Below are positions 54,067 to 63,482 of a DNA stretch of 64,000 bases, piece by piece. The stretch is from Brockia lithotrophica (lineage in GTDB: Bacteria > Bacillota > Bacilli > Thermicanales > DSM-22653): positions 689,302 to 753,301 of the forward strand of contig NZ_RBIJ01000001.1 of the NCBI RefSeq assembly GCF_003633725.1, read 5' to 3'. The notes under the pieces are model-generated. The model was given only the letters and a program-made list of their open reading frames with translations, did not search any database and was not told the origin of the DNA. Position 1 is the first letter of the stretch. Each line of letters opens with the position of its first letter. The position numbers and the translations under genes are program-made.

Positions 54067-54278
54067 GGTGAAAACCTACAGTTCATGAAACTCGTTCCCT
54101 GCGTCGTCCGTCCCGACGTACATGCGGGTGGTGGTTGGTGTCCCCCGTGTGGAAAGCATGATCGATATGCAAGAATCCCCCCAAAGAATTGATGGTTGTT
54201 GCAGCATAGGATATATATAAAGCAAAAACAAACAATACATTATCTACAACTACTTCTACGAATTCGAAGTAACATAAA

Positions 54279-54569
54279 TTATAAAATCAAAGGTTTTTCG
54301 AAATCTATATAACGATCAATTCCATACACGCGCACAAAACGTTCCCTTGCTCCATACAGCAAATAAATCCTAAGGCTATCTTTTTTATTATCAATAATGT
54401 TTATTAATAAATGCTCAAGTTTTTCGAATTGTTCTGCGTTTATGTAACACTCAAAAAGTGACTTTTGAACTCTTTGACAATATTCGGTACAAGCTTTTGC
54501 AACACGCCGCAACCTTTTTTGACCTTCTACGGTTTCTGTATTTACATCATAAGCAATCAATATATTCAA
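54279..54569 (-). CDS. cas2: CRISPR-associated Cas2
   Basis: A 96-residue Cas2 that forms the spacer-integration complex with Cas1. It has the ferredoxin-like start IAYDV with the metal-site Asp, then RRVAKACTEYCQRVQKSLFEC and KDSLRIYLLYG. This pattern is usual for Cas2 of I-C/I-G-like modules. TTG 54569 follows AGAGGTG and is the expected position. Very AT-rich. It lies 13 bases after cas1 and is the last cas gene. Confidence 0.9.
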   Translation of the reverse strand: MNILIAYDVNTETVEGQKRLRRVAKACTEYCQRVQKSLFECYINAEQFEKLEHLLINIIDNKKDSLRIYLLYGARERFVRVYGIDRYIDFEKPLIL

Positions 54570-54582
54570 AATTAACACCTCT

Positions 54583-55619
54583 TTATTTAGTAATATATGG
54601 TATATAATCATCGGAATCTCCGCGTAAAAAGCGAGAAAGAAGTCTTGCTTGAATATGGGGGAGAAGGCCTATGGGAACATCTCGCTTTATTACAGGATGT
54701 ACAACCGTTTCTTGTTTTCTTTTTTGATACTCACTTAATAAAATACGCCTAGCATCTTCTTTAATAAAAATCGAGCCTCCGGGCCGTATTTCAAAATCTT
54801 CAATAGTTATTTGTTTTCTATTAATCAATGTAAAAATTAAACGATCTCCTAATATACTTCTAAATTCTTCGCATAAATCTAATGCTAAAGCCGGTCTCCA
54901 GGGCGAAGTTCGTGTAGAAAACCGATTTGAGGATCAAGTCCCACTCCCTCACATGCCGAGACACATTCATTTATAAGAAGAGAATACATAAATGACAACA
55001 AAGAGTTTAATGGATCGCGCGGAGGTCGTCTACTTCTACCTTGCCAGCGAAATTTATCATTATTACGAATAAGATAATTAAAAGTAGAAAAATAAATTGT
55101 TGCCGCTTTTCCCTCTAATCCTCTTACAATATCAATATCAAATGCATCGTGCTGTATTTCTTTAATCAATAAGTCAAGGGATTTGACGGACTCTTTTAAA
55201 AAAGAATTTACAGAACTATTATTAGTATCCTTATACTCCCTCAAACCTCTAAGTATAACACTTCTTGAGTTTTTTATTTTTCCTATTACAAACTTTTTAG
55301 CTAATCTGATTTTTTGATCTTCATTATTATAGGCATCGTATTGTGATTTACGCAGCAAAACATTACCCGAAGTCATTCCTTGGGTCCTGGCTATAAATCT
55401 TCCAGATTGAGAAAACCAAGCAATAAATTTCCCGTTATCTATTAAGTTTGATATAACAAACGGGCTTATTAATACGTTACCAAAAACAACAATACCATCT
55501 AAATTATATATAGGAAATTGAATAACAGTTTGATTATTTTGTTCTACACGCAAGTTTTTGTTGTGTATATGAATGTAACTACCTTGGGTTTGTATATACA
55601 ATGTATTTAGAAACTCCAT
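54583..55619 (-). pseudogene. cas1: cas1 with a single-base frameshift
   Basis: Spacer integrase. Reading from ATG 55619 gives 244 normal Cas1 residues (with GLEGKAATIYF and QIGFLHELRPGD), then a premature stop at 54885. The following frame continues exactly where Cas1 should (RPALALDLCEEFRSIL, then LINRKQITIEDFE) to 54583. Restoring one base at 54891-54899 (GGAGACC to GGAAGACC on the minus strand) gives a 345-residue protein, the normal length. It is either an inactivating deletion or a sequencing error. One base separates it from cas4. Confidence 0.88.
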
Positions 55620-55620
55620 T

Positions 55621-56261
55621 TTAAAACCCTTCCTCTAATAAAATATCTCTTATATTTTGGTTTATATTCGGTAAACAAACTTCGTATAAGGAACAATTTT
55701 TGCATCTATTATCATTTACAGGAGGCGGTAAATTAGGTTTTTAAATAGGTCACGAATTTCTTTAATTATTTTCTTTATTTCACTAAAATGTTTATCTATA
55801 CATATGATTTCTACTCTCCTTCTGGACTTATTATAATAAAGAGCTCCTTTATTAACCGATTTATTAAACATTTCTTCCAAGCATAAAACTATAGAACATA
55901 ATTGAAGTTCATCTGCGTAACGCGAAGGTAGAGGGCCGGGCTTATAATCTACTGGATATGGAGTACCATCTGGAAGAAACTCTACAATATCCGCCACTCC
56001 AATCAAACCTAATCGTTCCGACCAAACAGGAAGAGAAAACTCAACCCCAAGGTTTTCTCTAACTATTCCACGGGGAATATCTACATTTTCATGAAGGTGT
56101 TTACCGCGAAGTGTGTAGACATTATCTAACCAAATGTTTTCTAAATATATTAGCGCGAACTGACGTTTACAGTACGCGTAATGTTGAATGGCACGAATGT
56201 TAACTAAATCTTCTTCTTTCCATTTATATTCACTATCATTATTACTTAAAATTGGATCCAT
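55621..56261 (-). pseudogene. cas4: cas4 with a single-base frameshift
   Basis: Iron-sulfur exonuclease that selects and trims prespacers. The frame from ATG 56261 gives the N-terminal cluster Cys (YCKRQFALIY) and the nuclease residues (GVADIVEF, PVDYKPG), then stops at 55716 before the C-terminal cysteines. One base more in the minus-strand A5 run (55738-55742) restores PNLPPPVNDNRCKNCSLYEVCLP with three Cys, and a stop at 55621, one base before cas1. The restored length is 213 residues, usual for Cas4. Such homopolymers are prone to both mutation and read error. Confidence 0.85.
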
Positions 56262-56321
56262 AAAATTACACTCCTTTACTTATTGTCTTAACAATATTAT
56301 TCCAAAACATCACAGTTAATT

Positions 56322-56510
56322 GAACCAACCTCAAACTCGCCGACGCTCCCCGCTTCCTTTACTCCTCCCCACCAATCACATCGCTCACTACCAAAGACTG
56401 GCAAATAAAGAGTGGTAAAGGTGAAGACCCATGTTTTGGATTACTCTACCAAAATACTCCAAACAAGTCAAGTGTTCCGGCTTCGGAAGAAGTGGATCTG
56501 GCACCGTTGC
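56322..56510 (-). pseudogene. Decayed 3' remnant of a cas8-like gene
   Basis: On the minus strand this stretch resembles the 3' end of the intact cas8-like gene (57229-57480). VVSDVIGGEE, a stop, then RKRGA lines up with VVSDAVGGEDRRKLG, and the nucleotides are similar over about 65 bases around it. Farther upstream FGRVIQNMG matches PGVIRQNGN only in another frame, so the piece has stops and shifts. It ends about 60 bases before cas4. It suggests cas4 once followed another cas8 copy directly. Confidence 0.6.
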
Positions 56511-56784
56511 CACGTACAGCCCTGAAATTCGGTATGAGGGTCTTGACGCGCCCGCTGCTCTGTGACCATCGCCACACCTCGAGTCAACACCCCGATTACC
56601 GCCATCTCCATTAAAGCGAGAAGATAGGCTTGCTCGCCACACGGTTATCGAGCGAGAAGCCCCGTTGGAAACATGCCATTTTGAACCCCTGTAACGCGCA
56701 ACGTCAGTCACCCACCTGTGTGGAGAGCGTACATGTGACGGTTCCATTGCGACAACCACTTCACGTCTAGTAGATTCAGCCATC

Positions 56785-57041
56785 GCTTCAACGTTGCCGC
56801 CTCTTTCTAGGCGGTTAAAACGCTTTGTCTTCGGAAGGGCCGTGATGTTAAGCGCAATGCTTCAACGTTGCCGCCTCTTTCTAGGCGGTTAAAACCGACG
56901 GACTGCTTCGGCTTATACACGTTTTAGACGGCGCTTCAACGTTGCCGCCTCTTTCTAGGCGGTTAAAACAAAAATACACCGTTTAGGAAAGCCCCGAAAA
57001 GGAAGCTTCAACGTTGCCGCCTCTTTCTAGGCGGTTAAAAC
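56785..57041 (-). CRISPR. CRISPR array, four repeats and three spacers
   Basis: Four identical 37-base repeats at 56785-56821, 56859-56895, 56933-56969 and 57005-57041. Spacers are 56822-56858 (37), 56896-56932 (37) and 56970-57004 (35). On the minus strand the repeat begins GTTTTAACCGCCT and ends CAACGTTGAAGC, with the hairpin CCGCCT/AGGCGG. Orientation, cas gene direction and the leader side agree on minus-strand transcription. Unusually, it sits between the effector and adaptation genes. Confidence 0.97.
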
Positions 57042-57228
57042 TCCGGCCTCTGCAAGCCCTTGTCCCTCCGGGCTTTGCAGCCCCTATTCCGCGAACCTCC
57101 TTTTGAGGGAGCAAAAAAAGAGCGATCGCATGGCGCAAATCCCGGAAAAGCCTTGTGCCGCTTGCACCGCGAACCCCCCACCCCTGGCGTCACCACTGCC
57201 GATCCGCGATGTTTGAATATTATAGACA
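57042..57228 (-). promoter_or_regulatory. CRISPR leader with promoter and hairpin
   Basis: The 187 bases between the cas8-like stop and the first repeat. On the minus strand TATAAT (57224-57219) lies just after the cas8 stop, but its -35 region is poor. A near-perfect hairpin (CTGCAAGCCC at about 57049-57058 with GGGCTTTGCAG, about 57068-57079) lies close to the first repeat. Confidence 0.55.
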
Positions 57229-58314
57229 TTAGACAACATACACGGGCGTTGCGACGCTCTTGTACCCCCCTCGGCCAACCCTATACTGGGGTACTTCAAT
57301 CTCCCCGATGATCCCCAGCTTCCTTCGATCTTCCCCACCAACCGCATCGCTTACCACAAGGTGGAGAAGGCTTCGCAAGGCTGGCAAAGAAAGCGGAGCA
57401 CGCCATATGGGAAACCTGATCGTTACGTTTCCATTTTGACGAATAACTCCGGGCAAAGTCAAGTCGCGCCGACCCCGGGTGAGGTAGGTTACGTAGAGAG
57501 GCAGCGATTCGAACGCCAGCCACTCCCCCACTGCTTCTGTAGGTAGCCTCCTCCCCGAAGCCTCATAACTAATGTAAGCATCTTCCTGAACGATCGAGGG
57601 ATGAAAACGGAAAGAGGGAACATCATCGAGAAAACGCCAAGACCCATTCACAAGAGCATCGTGAAGCACACGCAAAGATTTACTGGATTCTTTTTTAAGA
57701 AATTTCAAAATTTCTTTGTAAGTATTAAACGGATCTACTTGCCCAGCGTACGTCAAAAGCGGAGTATCATGAAATTTTCCGTCGTTTAACCACCTTCCCA
57801 GCGCTATAATAGAATAAACTTTCACGTTATCTAAAACGAGTTTTTTTAAAAAATCGTCATAAGTATTTTTATTATGTTCATTTCTAACATCCTTAAGGCT
57901 TAAATTTGATAAACTTTTTAGATAATGTGTTGGAACAAAAAGACTCCACGGGTCTTTATCTCGCCGATCCAACATCTCTTTGAGCGCTCTTAAAAAGTTT
58001 ACCAAACATGTGCTCGTACGGGAAACCTCTCGTGCAATCAGCACCGCGTAGTCGTCCCGACGGCTATTGTCGCGCTCCCACCTCAAAAACCATACAACTT
58101 TTTTTCGGGATGGATTTTGGGTATCATCGCGTTCCTCGACGATCCGCACGGCGTCTCTATTCACGGAAAAGTTTAGTGGGGGACTCCCGTAAGCTCCGAG
58201 GTTTTGAAACTCCGGTTCCTCCGTAGCGATGCGCAAAAGTCCGTATGCGGCCATCGCCGCAAGGGGGGCGTCTGCAAGACGCAAGGACGTGAGGTGAAGC
58301 TCGCATGTCGCCAT
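57229..58314 (-). CDS. Short Cas8-like large subunit of type I-G Cascade
   Basis: A 361-residue protein whose start (ELHLTSLRLADAPLAAMAAYGLLRI) resembles the N terminus of Csx17/Cas8g proteins, which usually are about 700 residues. Position directly behind cas3 and csb2 supports the Cas8 role in target recognition. It may be a compact variant, a truncated protein or a Csb3-type subunit; I cannot decide. ATG 58314 follows GGAAGG. The centre is AT-rich. The 3' end has a decayed partner past the array. Confidence 0.6.
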   Translation of the reverse strand: MATCELHLTSLRLADAPLAAMAAYGLLRIATEEPEFQNLGAYGSPPLNFSVNRDAVRIVEERDDTQNPSRKKVVWFLRWERDNSRRDDYAVLIAREVSRTSTCLVNFLRALKEMLDRRDKDPWSLFVPTHYLKSLSNLSLKDVRNEHNKNTYDDFLKKLVLDNVKVYSIIALGRWLNDGKFHDTPLLTYAGQVDPFNTYKEILKFLKKESSKSLRVLHDALVNGSWRFLDDVPSFRFHPSIVQEDAYISYEASGRRLPTEAVGEWLAFESLPLYVTYLTRGRRDLTLPGVIRQNGNVTIRFPIWRAPLSLPALRSLLHLVVSDAVGGEDRRKLGIIGEIEVPQYRVGRGGYKSVATPVYVV

Positions 58315-58384
58315 CGCAAGCCTTCCTTCCAACGGTGCCCTCGTTCCTCTTGGGCACGCATTTAAATTTAAGCCTTCTCAACGT

Positions 58385-61300
58385 TCATCCCCTGAGTGAA
58401 GCCCATTCATCGGCAAGGCGTAGGAGTGCCTCTAGGTAAGCGATACCGTAGATCCCGTACTGCTCCAGATGGTCAAAGAACCGGTTTGCCCACCCGGATT
58501 CCAAAGACGTGGCTTCGGGAACGTCGACTCCCTCCGGCAAGCTCAGGTCCTCGACGCCAAATAGGGTTGCCCGAATCGACTTCCAACGTTCGCCAGGTTC
58601 CCAGGCGAGGGGCGGGAAGTATGGCCTTCCGTACCCGTGGTGCGTTCCGATCAAGTAGAGAACGAGTTCCCTGAGCTCATGTGACACGCCAGCCAAAGCG
58701 GTGTTCTGCCAGGAAAGATTGAGAAGCACCACGGAAATGTATTCATGCCGCTTCTTAAAGGGCCAATCCAAGCGCCGGTAGAGTTGTTCCCGCAAAGCAG
58801 GGTTCCGCTCGACTCTGTTGGACTTGGCGAGGTACCCATCGGAAAGATTTTCGGTTTCCCCTCCGCGGAGTATGGACTGAAAGCGCGGATCGAGCTTTCC
58901 TACATCGTGGTACCGCGCGGCCCATTTGAGTGCTTCGCCAACGGACGACCCGATCTCGCTCGATTGAGAAGAAACGCCCGGAAGAAGGGGGATACGTAAC
59001 GAGGACAACCCGAGGAATCGGGTGTAATGTTGCACCTGATCTTGGACGGCTTGGAGGTGCTCTTCGAGCCCGATCTCCCGCGAAGCTGCGGTTTCTTCTT
59101 CCTCGACTTCGTCGCGTCCCCAGGACAATTCAACACTGGCAAGCGCATCCGACCTTTGGTTTCGGACGTATTCGCGGTAGTCCTCCGCCGGGACTCCAAA
59201 GAGAAGTCCGATCGGTTGCAGGTCTCCCTCCCCTTCTTCTGACGCAGAAAACACGTCGCCCAAAGGATGCGGTACAACCGTATTGGCGTAGCCCTTGAGG
59301 AAGGAGGCAAGCCTCTTGCACGGATCGGCAACATTCGTCTCCCGACCGAGCGTGTCCAAAAGGGATTTTACCCCTTCCACAAGACGTCGGACTTCCACAT
59401 CGTCGATGGACATGTGCTTTAGAGAAATCTTTTTTCTCACGGAGGGGGAGAGGGAGTCCAAAAAGGCCGCATGAGCACGAAGGAGGGCAGCGAGTTCCTG
59501 CTTCTTTTCTTCGTCTGCAACACATCGTTCGAGGTGTCGAACGGTAAGGGGCAGGTAGAGTATCCTAGGAAAAGAATCCAACCCATCGAGGATGCCGGCG
59601 ACGTACACGTCGGCGCCCTTCAGGGGCTCACTCCCCCGTCCCGCGTTTGTACCATAAGCCGGGGGCTGCCACCCGTATTCGTCGACCCCGCCGTACGACG
59701 CCGGTACGACCACAACGTCGCCGGGGCGAAGCAGTGCACGTGCTCCCTTTCTTTCTTCCTTGGAAAGCGCCTTCAGGTGGAGAAGCGGCGTGTCGCCCTG
59801 GCTGTCGGCAGAGCGGTAGAGATATGCAGGGCGGAACGGGCGCTTGTGCGCCCCTTCTTCTGTAGCTCCGCCTTCTACGTCGTCGGCGTCGGCCCACTCG
59901 CGGCGGAGCCACGTCTGGACGGTGTAAAACGGAAGTGATAGCATCTCGTAGCTCATGGGCGGCGCGTATGCAAAGTATTCCTGAAGTTTTTTGAGGTTGT
60001 CCGGGTTTAGGTCTTCCTCTTTGAGGTCTTCTCGCCAGACGACGTACACGTCCAGAGGCGGGCTTTCGTCCCCGTGAAGGTACAGGGATATATCGGGCTC
60101 GACGCCGACGAAGCTCGTTTGGGCGAGTCGTTCGAGCTCCACATGCGTAATGTCCGGAGGCCTCTTAGGTTCGGGGAAATACAAGGACTTTCCCTGTTCG
60201 GCACGTTTTCTGAGCCCGCTGTGCGAGAAGTCGAGCCGGTCTGTCGAAGAGAGCACCTGCAAGCACTCTTGAACGTCCTTTTCGGAGTACGGGTAAGGTT
60301 TGTAGTCCTCCTCTTCGGGCGCGACCACAACACAGAGAGGCCCTTTTCCGTCGTACTGACCGTCTCGGTTGAGCCGTCCGAGGCGCTGGAGGAGGGCGTC
60401 GCACGGTGCCGCTTCCGTTACCATTCCGGCAAACGAAACGTCTACTCCGACCTCAATGGTCTGCGTCGCCACCAAGACCCGCGGAAGTCCTGTCGACGAA
60501 AAGAGCCGCTCGTTCAGGAGCTTGCGGTCGTAGGGGCGCACGCGGCCGGTGAGGAGGAGGATTTTCCCAGCCAACTCCTCCTCGGCTGGATCTTTCGCTT
60601 CGCTCGCCAGGAATTCCTTCAGTTCTTCAAAGACGTATCGAGCCGTGGCCACCCGATTTGCGATGACGGCGATCGGACCGTCTACCTCCCGGAGGAGGTT
60701 CTTCGCCTCCTCGGCGAGAAGTTTGGCAACCGCTTTGGCTTCTTTGTCTTTACCTCTGGAAGCCGCGGCGGATTCGTCGTCCTCGGCGCCGGAAACGCTC
60801 AATCTCTTCTCGACCTTACGGACGAACCGTTCGGCACAAAGACGTTTTCGGAGGCGCCCGTCGGCCCAGTCGTTCTCGTCGAGACGAAATACCTCTTTGT
60901 ACTCGCCTTCTTGGTCATTCGAGAGCGTACCGCTCATGATCACCTTCCTGAGCGGCAGGACTCCTGCTTGAACGAGCGGCTCGTGCTCGAGATGTCGCCG
61001 CACTCCCTCGAGGGTGGTGGCAAAGGGCCAGGAGAGATGCACCTCGTCGAGAAAATAAATCGCGTCGATTGCGGCCAAAGCCGCGTGGATCGGCCACTGC
61101 CGAGGTCCCACGCCGTACCCGCGAAAAAGGAGTCTCGCCCCGATCTGGTCTACCGTAGTGAGGACGATCGTCGGCTGATTCGGCTCGCGGACCCATGGCA
61201 GGCGACCGTACAGCCCGCCGCGCAACTTGAGCACGTCAAGGGGTTTTTCCGCACCGTAGTTGAGAAGCGCTCGCTTTGTGCGGCCCAAAACGTCAGAAGC

Positions 61301-61651
61301 GTTTTCGTCGGCGGTGTAAATCGCCTCCATAGCGGCGGTGGCGAGTTGTTCCGCCTGATCGACAATGAGCCTCCTATCGACGACGTAGAAAATCCTAAGA
61401 CCCGTTTTCCTTTGGGACATTGTTTTTTGAGATTCCAGGGCGAGCAAGAAGACGGCGACCAACAAAACCGAAGTCTTCCCTGTTCCCGTGGGCAAGTCAA
61501 GCGCATCCGGCCACCCGGAATTCAACACCGTCTTTACAAGGCGCTCCTGCCACGGGTAAGGTTTGACCTCTTGTCCGACAACCTTTTTCATGACCGCGGC
61601 GAAAAAATCGGCAAAGTCCTCTACCCTAACCGCGCGTGGGTCAGGCGTCAT
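58385..61651 (-). CDS. cas3: Cas3 helicase-nuclease with C-terminal HD domain
   Basis: Unwinds and degrades target DNA. The 1088 residues start with a Q-motif-like PYPWQERL (31-38) and Walker A LPTGTGKT (53-60), followed by DEVH (202-205) and helicase C motifs. The HD nuclease is at the C-terminal end: YHDVGKLDPRF with HD at about 915-916, later His in KKRHEY and GTHHGYGRP, and a last Asp in LADEWAS. The HD-last order is typical of type I-G and opposite to most Cas3. ATG 61651 overlaps the csb2 end by 11 bases with GGGAGGG upstream. Confidence 0.92.
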   Translation of the reverse strand: MTPDPRAVRVEDFADFFAAVMKKVVGQEVKPYPWQERLVKTVLNSGWPDALDLPTGTGKTSVLLVAVFLLALESQKTMSQRKTGLRIFYVVDRRLIVDQAEQLATAAMEAIYTADENASDVLGRTKRALLNYGAEKPLDVLKLRGGLYGRLPWVREPNQPTIVLTTVDQIGARLLFRGYGVGPRQWPIHAALAAIDAIYFLDEVHLSWPFATTLEGVRRHLEHEPLVQAGVLPLRKVIMSGTLSNDQEGEYKEVFRLDENDWADGRLRKRLCAERFVRKVEKRLSVSGAEDDESAAASRGKDKEAKAVAKLLAEEAKNLLREVDGPIAVIANRVATARYVFEELKEFLASEAKDPAEEELAGKILLLTGRVRPYDRKLLNERLFSSTGLPRVLVATQTIEVGVDVSFAGMVTEAAPCDALLQRLGRLNRDGQYDGKGPLCVVVAPEEEDYKPYPYSEKDVQECLQVLSSTDRLDFSHSGLRKRAEQGKSLYFPEPKRPPDITHVELERLAQTSFVGVEPDISLYLHGDESPPLDVYVVWREDLKEEDLNPDNLKKLQEYFAYAPPMSYEMLSLPFYTVQTWLRREWADADDVEGGATEEGAHKRPFRPAYLYRSADSQGDTPLLHLKALSKEERKGARALLRPGDVVVVPASYGGVDEYGWQPPAYGTNAGRGSEPLKGADVYVAGILDGLDSFPRILYLPLTVRHLERCVADEEKKQELAALLRAHAAFLDSLSPSVRKKISLKHMSIDDVEVRRLVEGVKSLLDTLGRETNVADPCKRLASFLKGYANTVVPHPLGDVFSASEEGEGDLQPIGLLFGVPAEDYREYVRNQRSDALASVELSWGRDEVEEEETAASREIGLEEHLQAVQDQVQHYTRFLGLSSLRIPLLPGVSSQSSEIGSSVGEALKWAARYHDVGKLDPRFQSILRGGETENLSDGYLAKSNRVERNPALREQLYRRLDWPFKKRHEYISVVLLNLSWQNTALAGVSHELRELVLYLIGTHHGYGRPYFPPLAWEPGERWKSIRATLFGVEDLSLPEGVDVPEATSLESGWANRFFDHLEQYGIYGIAYLEALLRLADEWASLRG

Positions 61652-63473
61652 CTCGCTCCCTCCCTTGCACAACCGGGGCGAAGAAACCGTAGCCGAAGTA
61701 AATTCCCTTCCCCACGACAACCGGGCCGGATATCGCCCGTTCGAACTCGAGGACGAGATGCATCCACACGTTATCGAGATAGCGTGCTCCAAAAGCGCGA
61801 AAATCGTGCACAGAGGGCGTTCCGGTGAGAGCCCCAACTGGGCGATAGGTTACCCTGAGAACTTCGGGGTACCCGAGCGCCTGTAAGCTCTCGTTCACGA
61901 TTTGAAGAATCGGGACGTGTTTTTTGGGAAAGCGAGGGAGAATAACTGGCGTTACGCTCGCCCAGAGGTTGGAAGCGCGTTTCCAGCGCGACCACCTGAG
62001 AGAGTACAAGGTCGAGGGAGGTTTCTTTGTCGTCTTCTTCTGTCGCTCCCAATCTCCAGGGGATGGCTTCGAGGGATCGGCAGAGAACTTGTCGTCCCCT
62101 CCAAAATCCCGGACAAAAACTGGGCGATCGTCCAGTGGCTCCACTTGGAATTCCACGCGCCTTTGGGGCGGCCAAAGTGTTCCCTCGGATTTCACTTGGG
62201 CAAAGTCTAAGTACAACATCCCTTCCGAGGTCGCGATCCCACGGAGAAACGCCTCGTAAATCGCCTCGACGATTTCGCGAGTGATGCCTTCACTTTCGGG
62301 AAAGAAAAGGGCGAATCCCTTGATCTCCCCAGTGGAAAAGGAAGTACCGACGTGGGCAAGGGGGACCATACCCACGTGAAGCGACTTGCGGAAAGAGCCG
62401 CTTCCCGTCGCATACTCCTCTACGTTGACGTTGAGGAAACGACGACGCAAGCCGTTCACCACGCGGGCCAGCACCGCATGGACCGCTTCCCCCAAAAGGC
62501 CGCTCCATACAAGGGGAAGTGACGGTTTCAGACGAAAGCGGGCAATGGCGCTACGGGCAAGGACGTGGCCGTCTTCCGGTCCTCGGCGCTCGACCCAAAC
62601 GTAGGGGACGAGGGACGCGCCGAGATAGGTTTTCATCGGGATCTCCCGGGTTTTTGAGGCCGAACGCGACCTACGGGTTTTAGAAACCCTGGGCAACGTG
62701 CGATTCAGAAATTCTATGACTCTTTCGTATTCCCGATCGAGAAGTTCAAGTCGGCCGGGAAAAGGAACGCGAAGGGTGTCCACTTCCATGTCCTGCATGA
62801 GAGTGAGGTCAGTTTCTTCTAAGGGGCGCAAGAAGGACGCAGAGCAAAACGGTTCTTCGACTTCTGGGACGACGCGCACGGCGACGGAACTCCACGTCGT
62901 ACCCAAATAGGGTACGTCCTTGGCCAGCTCGCCAAGGGCGTCGGCAATTTCCGGCGGAGCCTTCTCCGTCCATTCGTAAAAAATCGGGCGATCGATAATC
63001 CCCAAGGGCCGAACCCGCGGCACGCGATCCCTGGCACCGTTGTTGAAAGGCGGAAGAACAAATTTTTTTTGTATTTTTTTGTGGGTTTGGTTTCCGCGAC
63101 GTCTGGTATCCTTTTCGGAAGGCGAAAGATCATTTTGATCATTTTTATCGTTTTTTTCTTTTTTTGTTAAAAGATACGTGTAGTTTACGGGAACGTGTAT
63201 ACGGAGGAGCCAAACGTCGAGCGGTGTGCGCGGGGCGTAGATCCTGGGCGGCTTTTGTGCTTCAAGCCAAGTGAGCGCATTTCGATACCGCGGATGTTCG
63301 ATCTTACGGACGTACGTACCTTTTCCTGCGTCGTAGGTTCGCGTTTTTCCCGCCGTCGCCACAAGCGCCATGAAGAGCCGGTCCGGATGCGGCGGGTATT
63401 CAAGCTGCTCCCGCAAGCCCCGAGATCCCGTCACAAAACCATTCAAGAAATCCACGCGCAGGACGAAAGGCAT
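61641..63473 (-). CDS. csb2: Csb2 (Cas5-Cas6 fusion, GSU0054 family)
   Basis: A 610-residue type I-G protein that joins a Cas5-like half, binding the crRNA 5' end, to a Cas6-like half that processes the repeat. The start MPFVLRVDFLNGFVTG and the PPHPDRLFMALVAT stretch are typical of the family. A Lys/Asp/Asn-rich linker (about residues 100-140) follows the first part. The C-terminal end GKGIYFGYGFFAPV resembles the Cas6 glycine-rich loop (G-x-G-x-x-x-x-G). ATG 63473 follows GGTAGGAAAAG, nine bases after csb1. Confidence 0.85.
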   Translation of the reverse strand: MPFVLRVDFLNGFVTGSRGLREQLEYPPHPDRLFMALVATAGKTRTYDAGKGTYVRKIEHPRYRNALTWLEAQKPPRIYAPRTPLDVWLLRIHVPVNYTYLLTKKEKNDKNDQNDLSPSEKDTRRRGNQTHKKIQKKFVLPPFNNGARDRVPRVRPLGIIDRPIFYEWTEKAPPEIADALGELAKDVPYLGTTWSSVAVRVVPEVEEPFCSASFLRPLEETDLTLMQDMEVDTLRVPFPGRLELLDREYERVIEFLNRTLPRVSKTRRSRSASKTREIPMKTYLGASLVPYVWVERRGPEDGHVLARSAIARFRLKPSLPLVWSGLLGEAVHAVLARVVNGLRRRFLNVNVEEYATGSGSFRKSLHVGMVPLAHVGTSFSTGEIKGFALFFPESEGITREIVEAIYEAFLRGIATSEGMLYLDFAQVKSEGTLWPPQRRVEFQVEPLDDRPVFVRDFGGDDKFSADPSKPSPGDWERQKKTTKKPPSTLYSLRWSRWKRASNLWASVTPVILPRFPKKHVPILQIVNESLQALGYPEVLRVTYRPVGALTGTPSVHDFRAFGARYLDNVWMHLVLEFERAISGPVVVGKGIYFGYGFFAPVVQGRERDDA

Positions 63474-63482
63474 CGTCTTTTC

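Noticed and set aside
53935-54192. Small plus-strand ORF upstream of the BI-1 gene
   Set aside because: It overlaps the BI-1 start and promoter on the other strand, has no ribosome binding site and shows no family. The following AT-rich stretch to cas2 (54193-54278) holds nothing I recognise.
55730-55750. Programmed -1 frameshifting in cas4
   Set aside because: The site TTT AAA AAC lacks the X XXY YYZ pattern (T before AAA), and the A-run is too short for transcriptional slippage. A one-base deletion or read error is simpler.
56388-56783. 131-residue ORF between the array and cas4
   Set aside because: It has no ribosome binding site and no family. It overlaps the cas8 remnant in a different frame, and its start lies just beside the last repeat.
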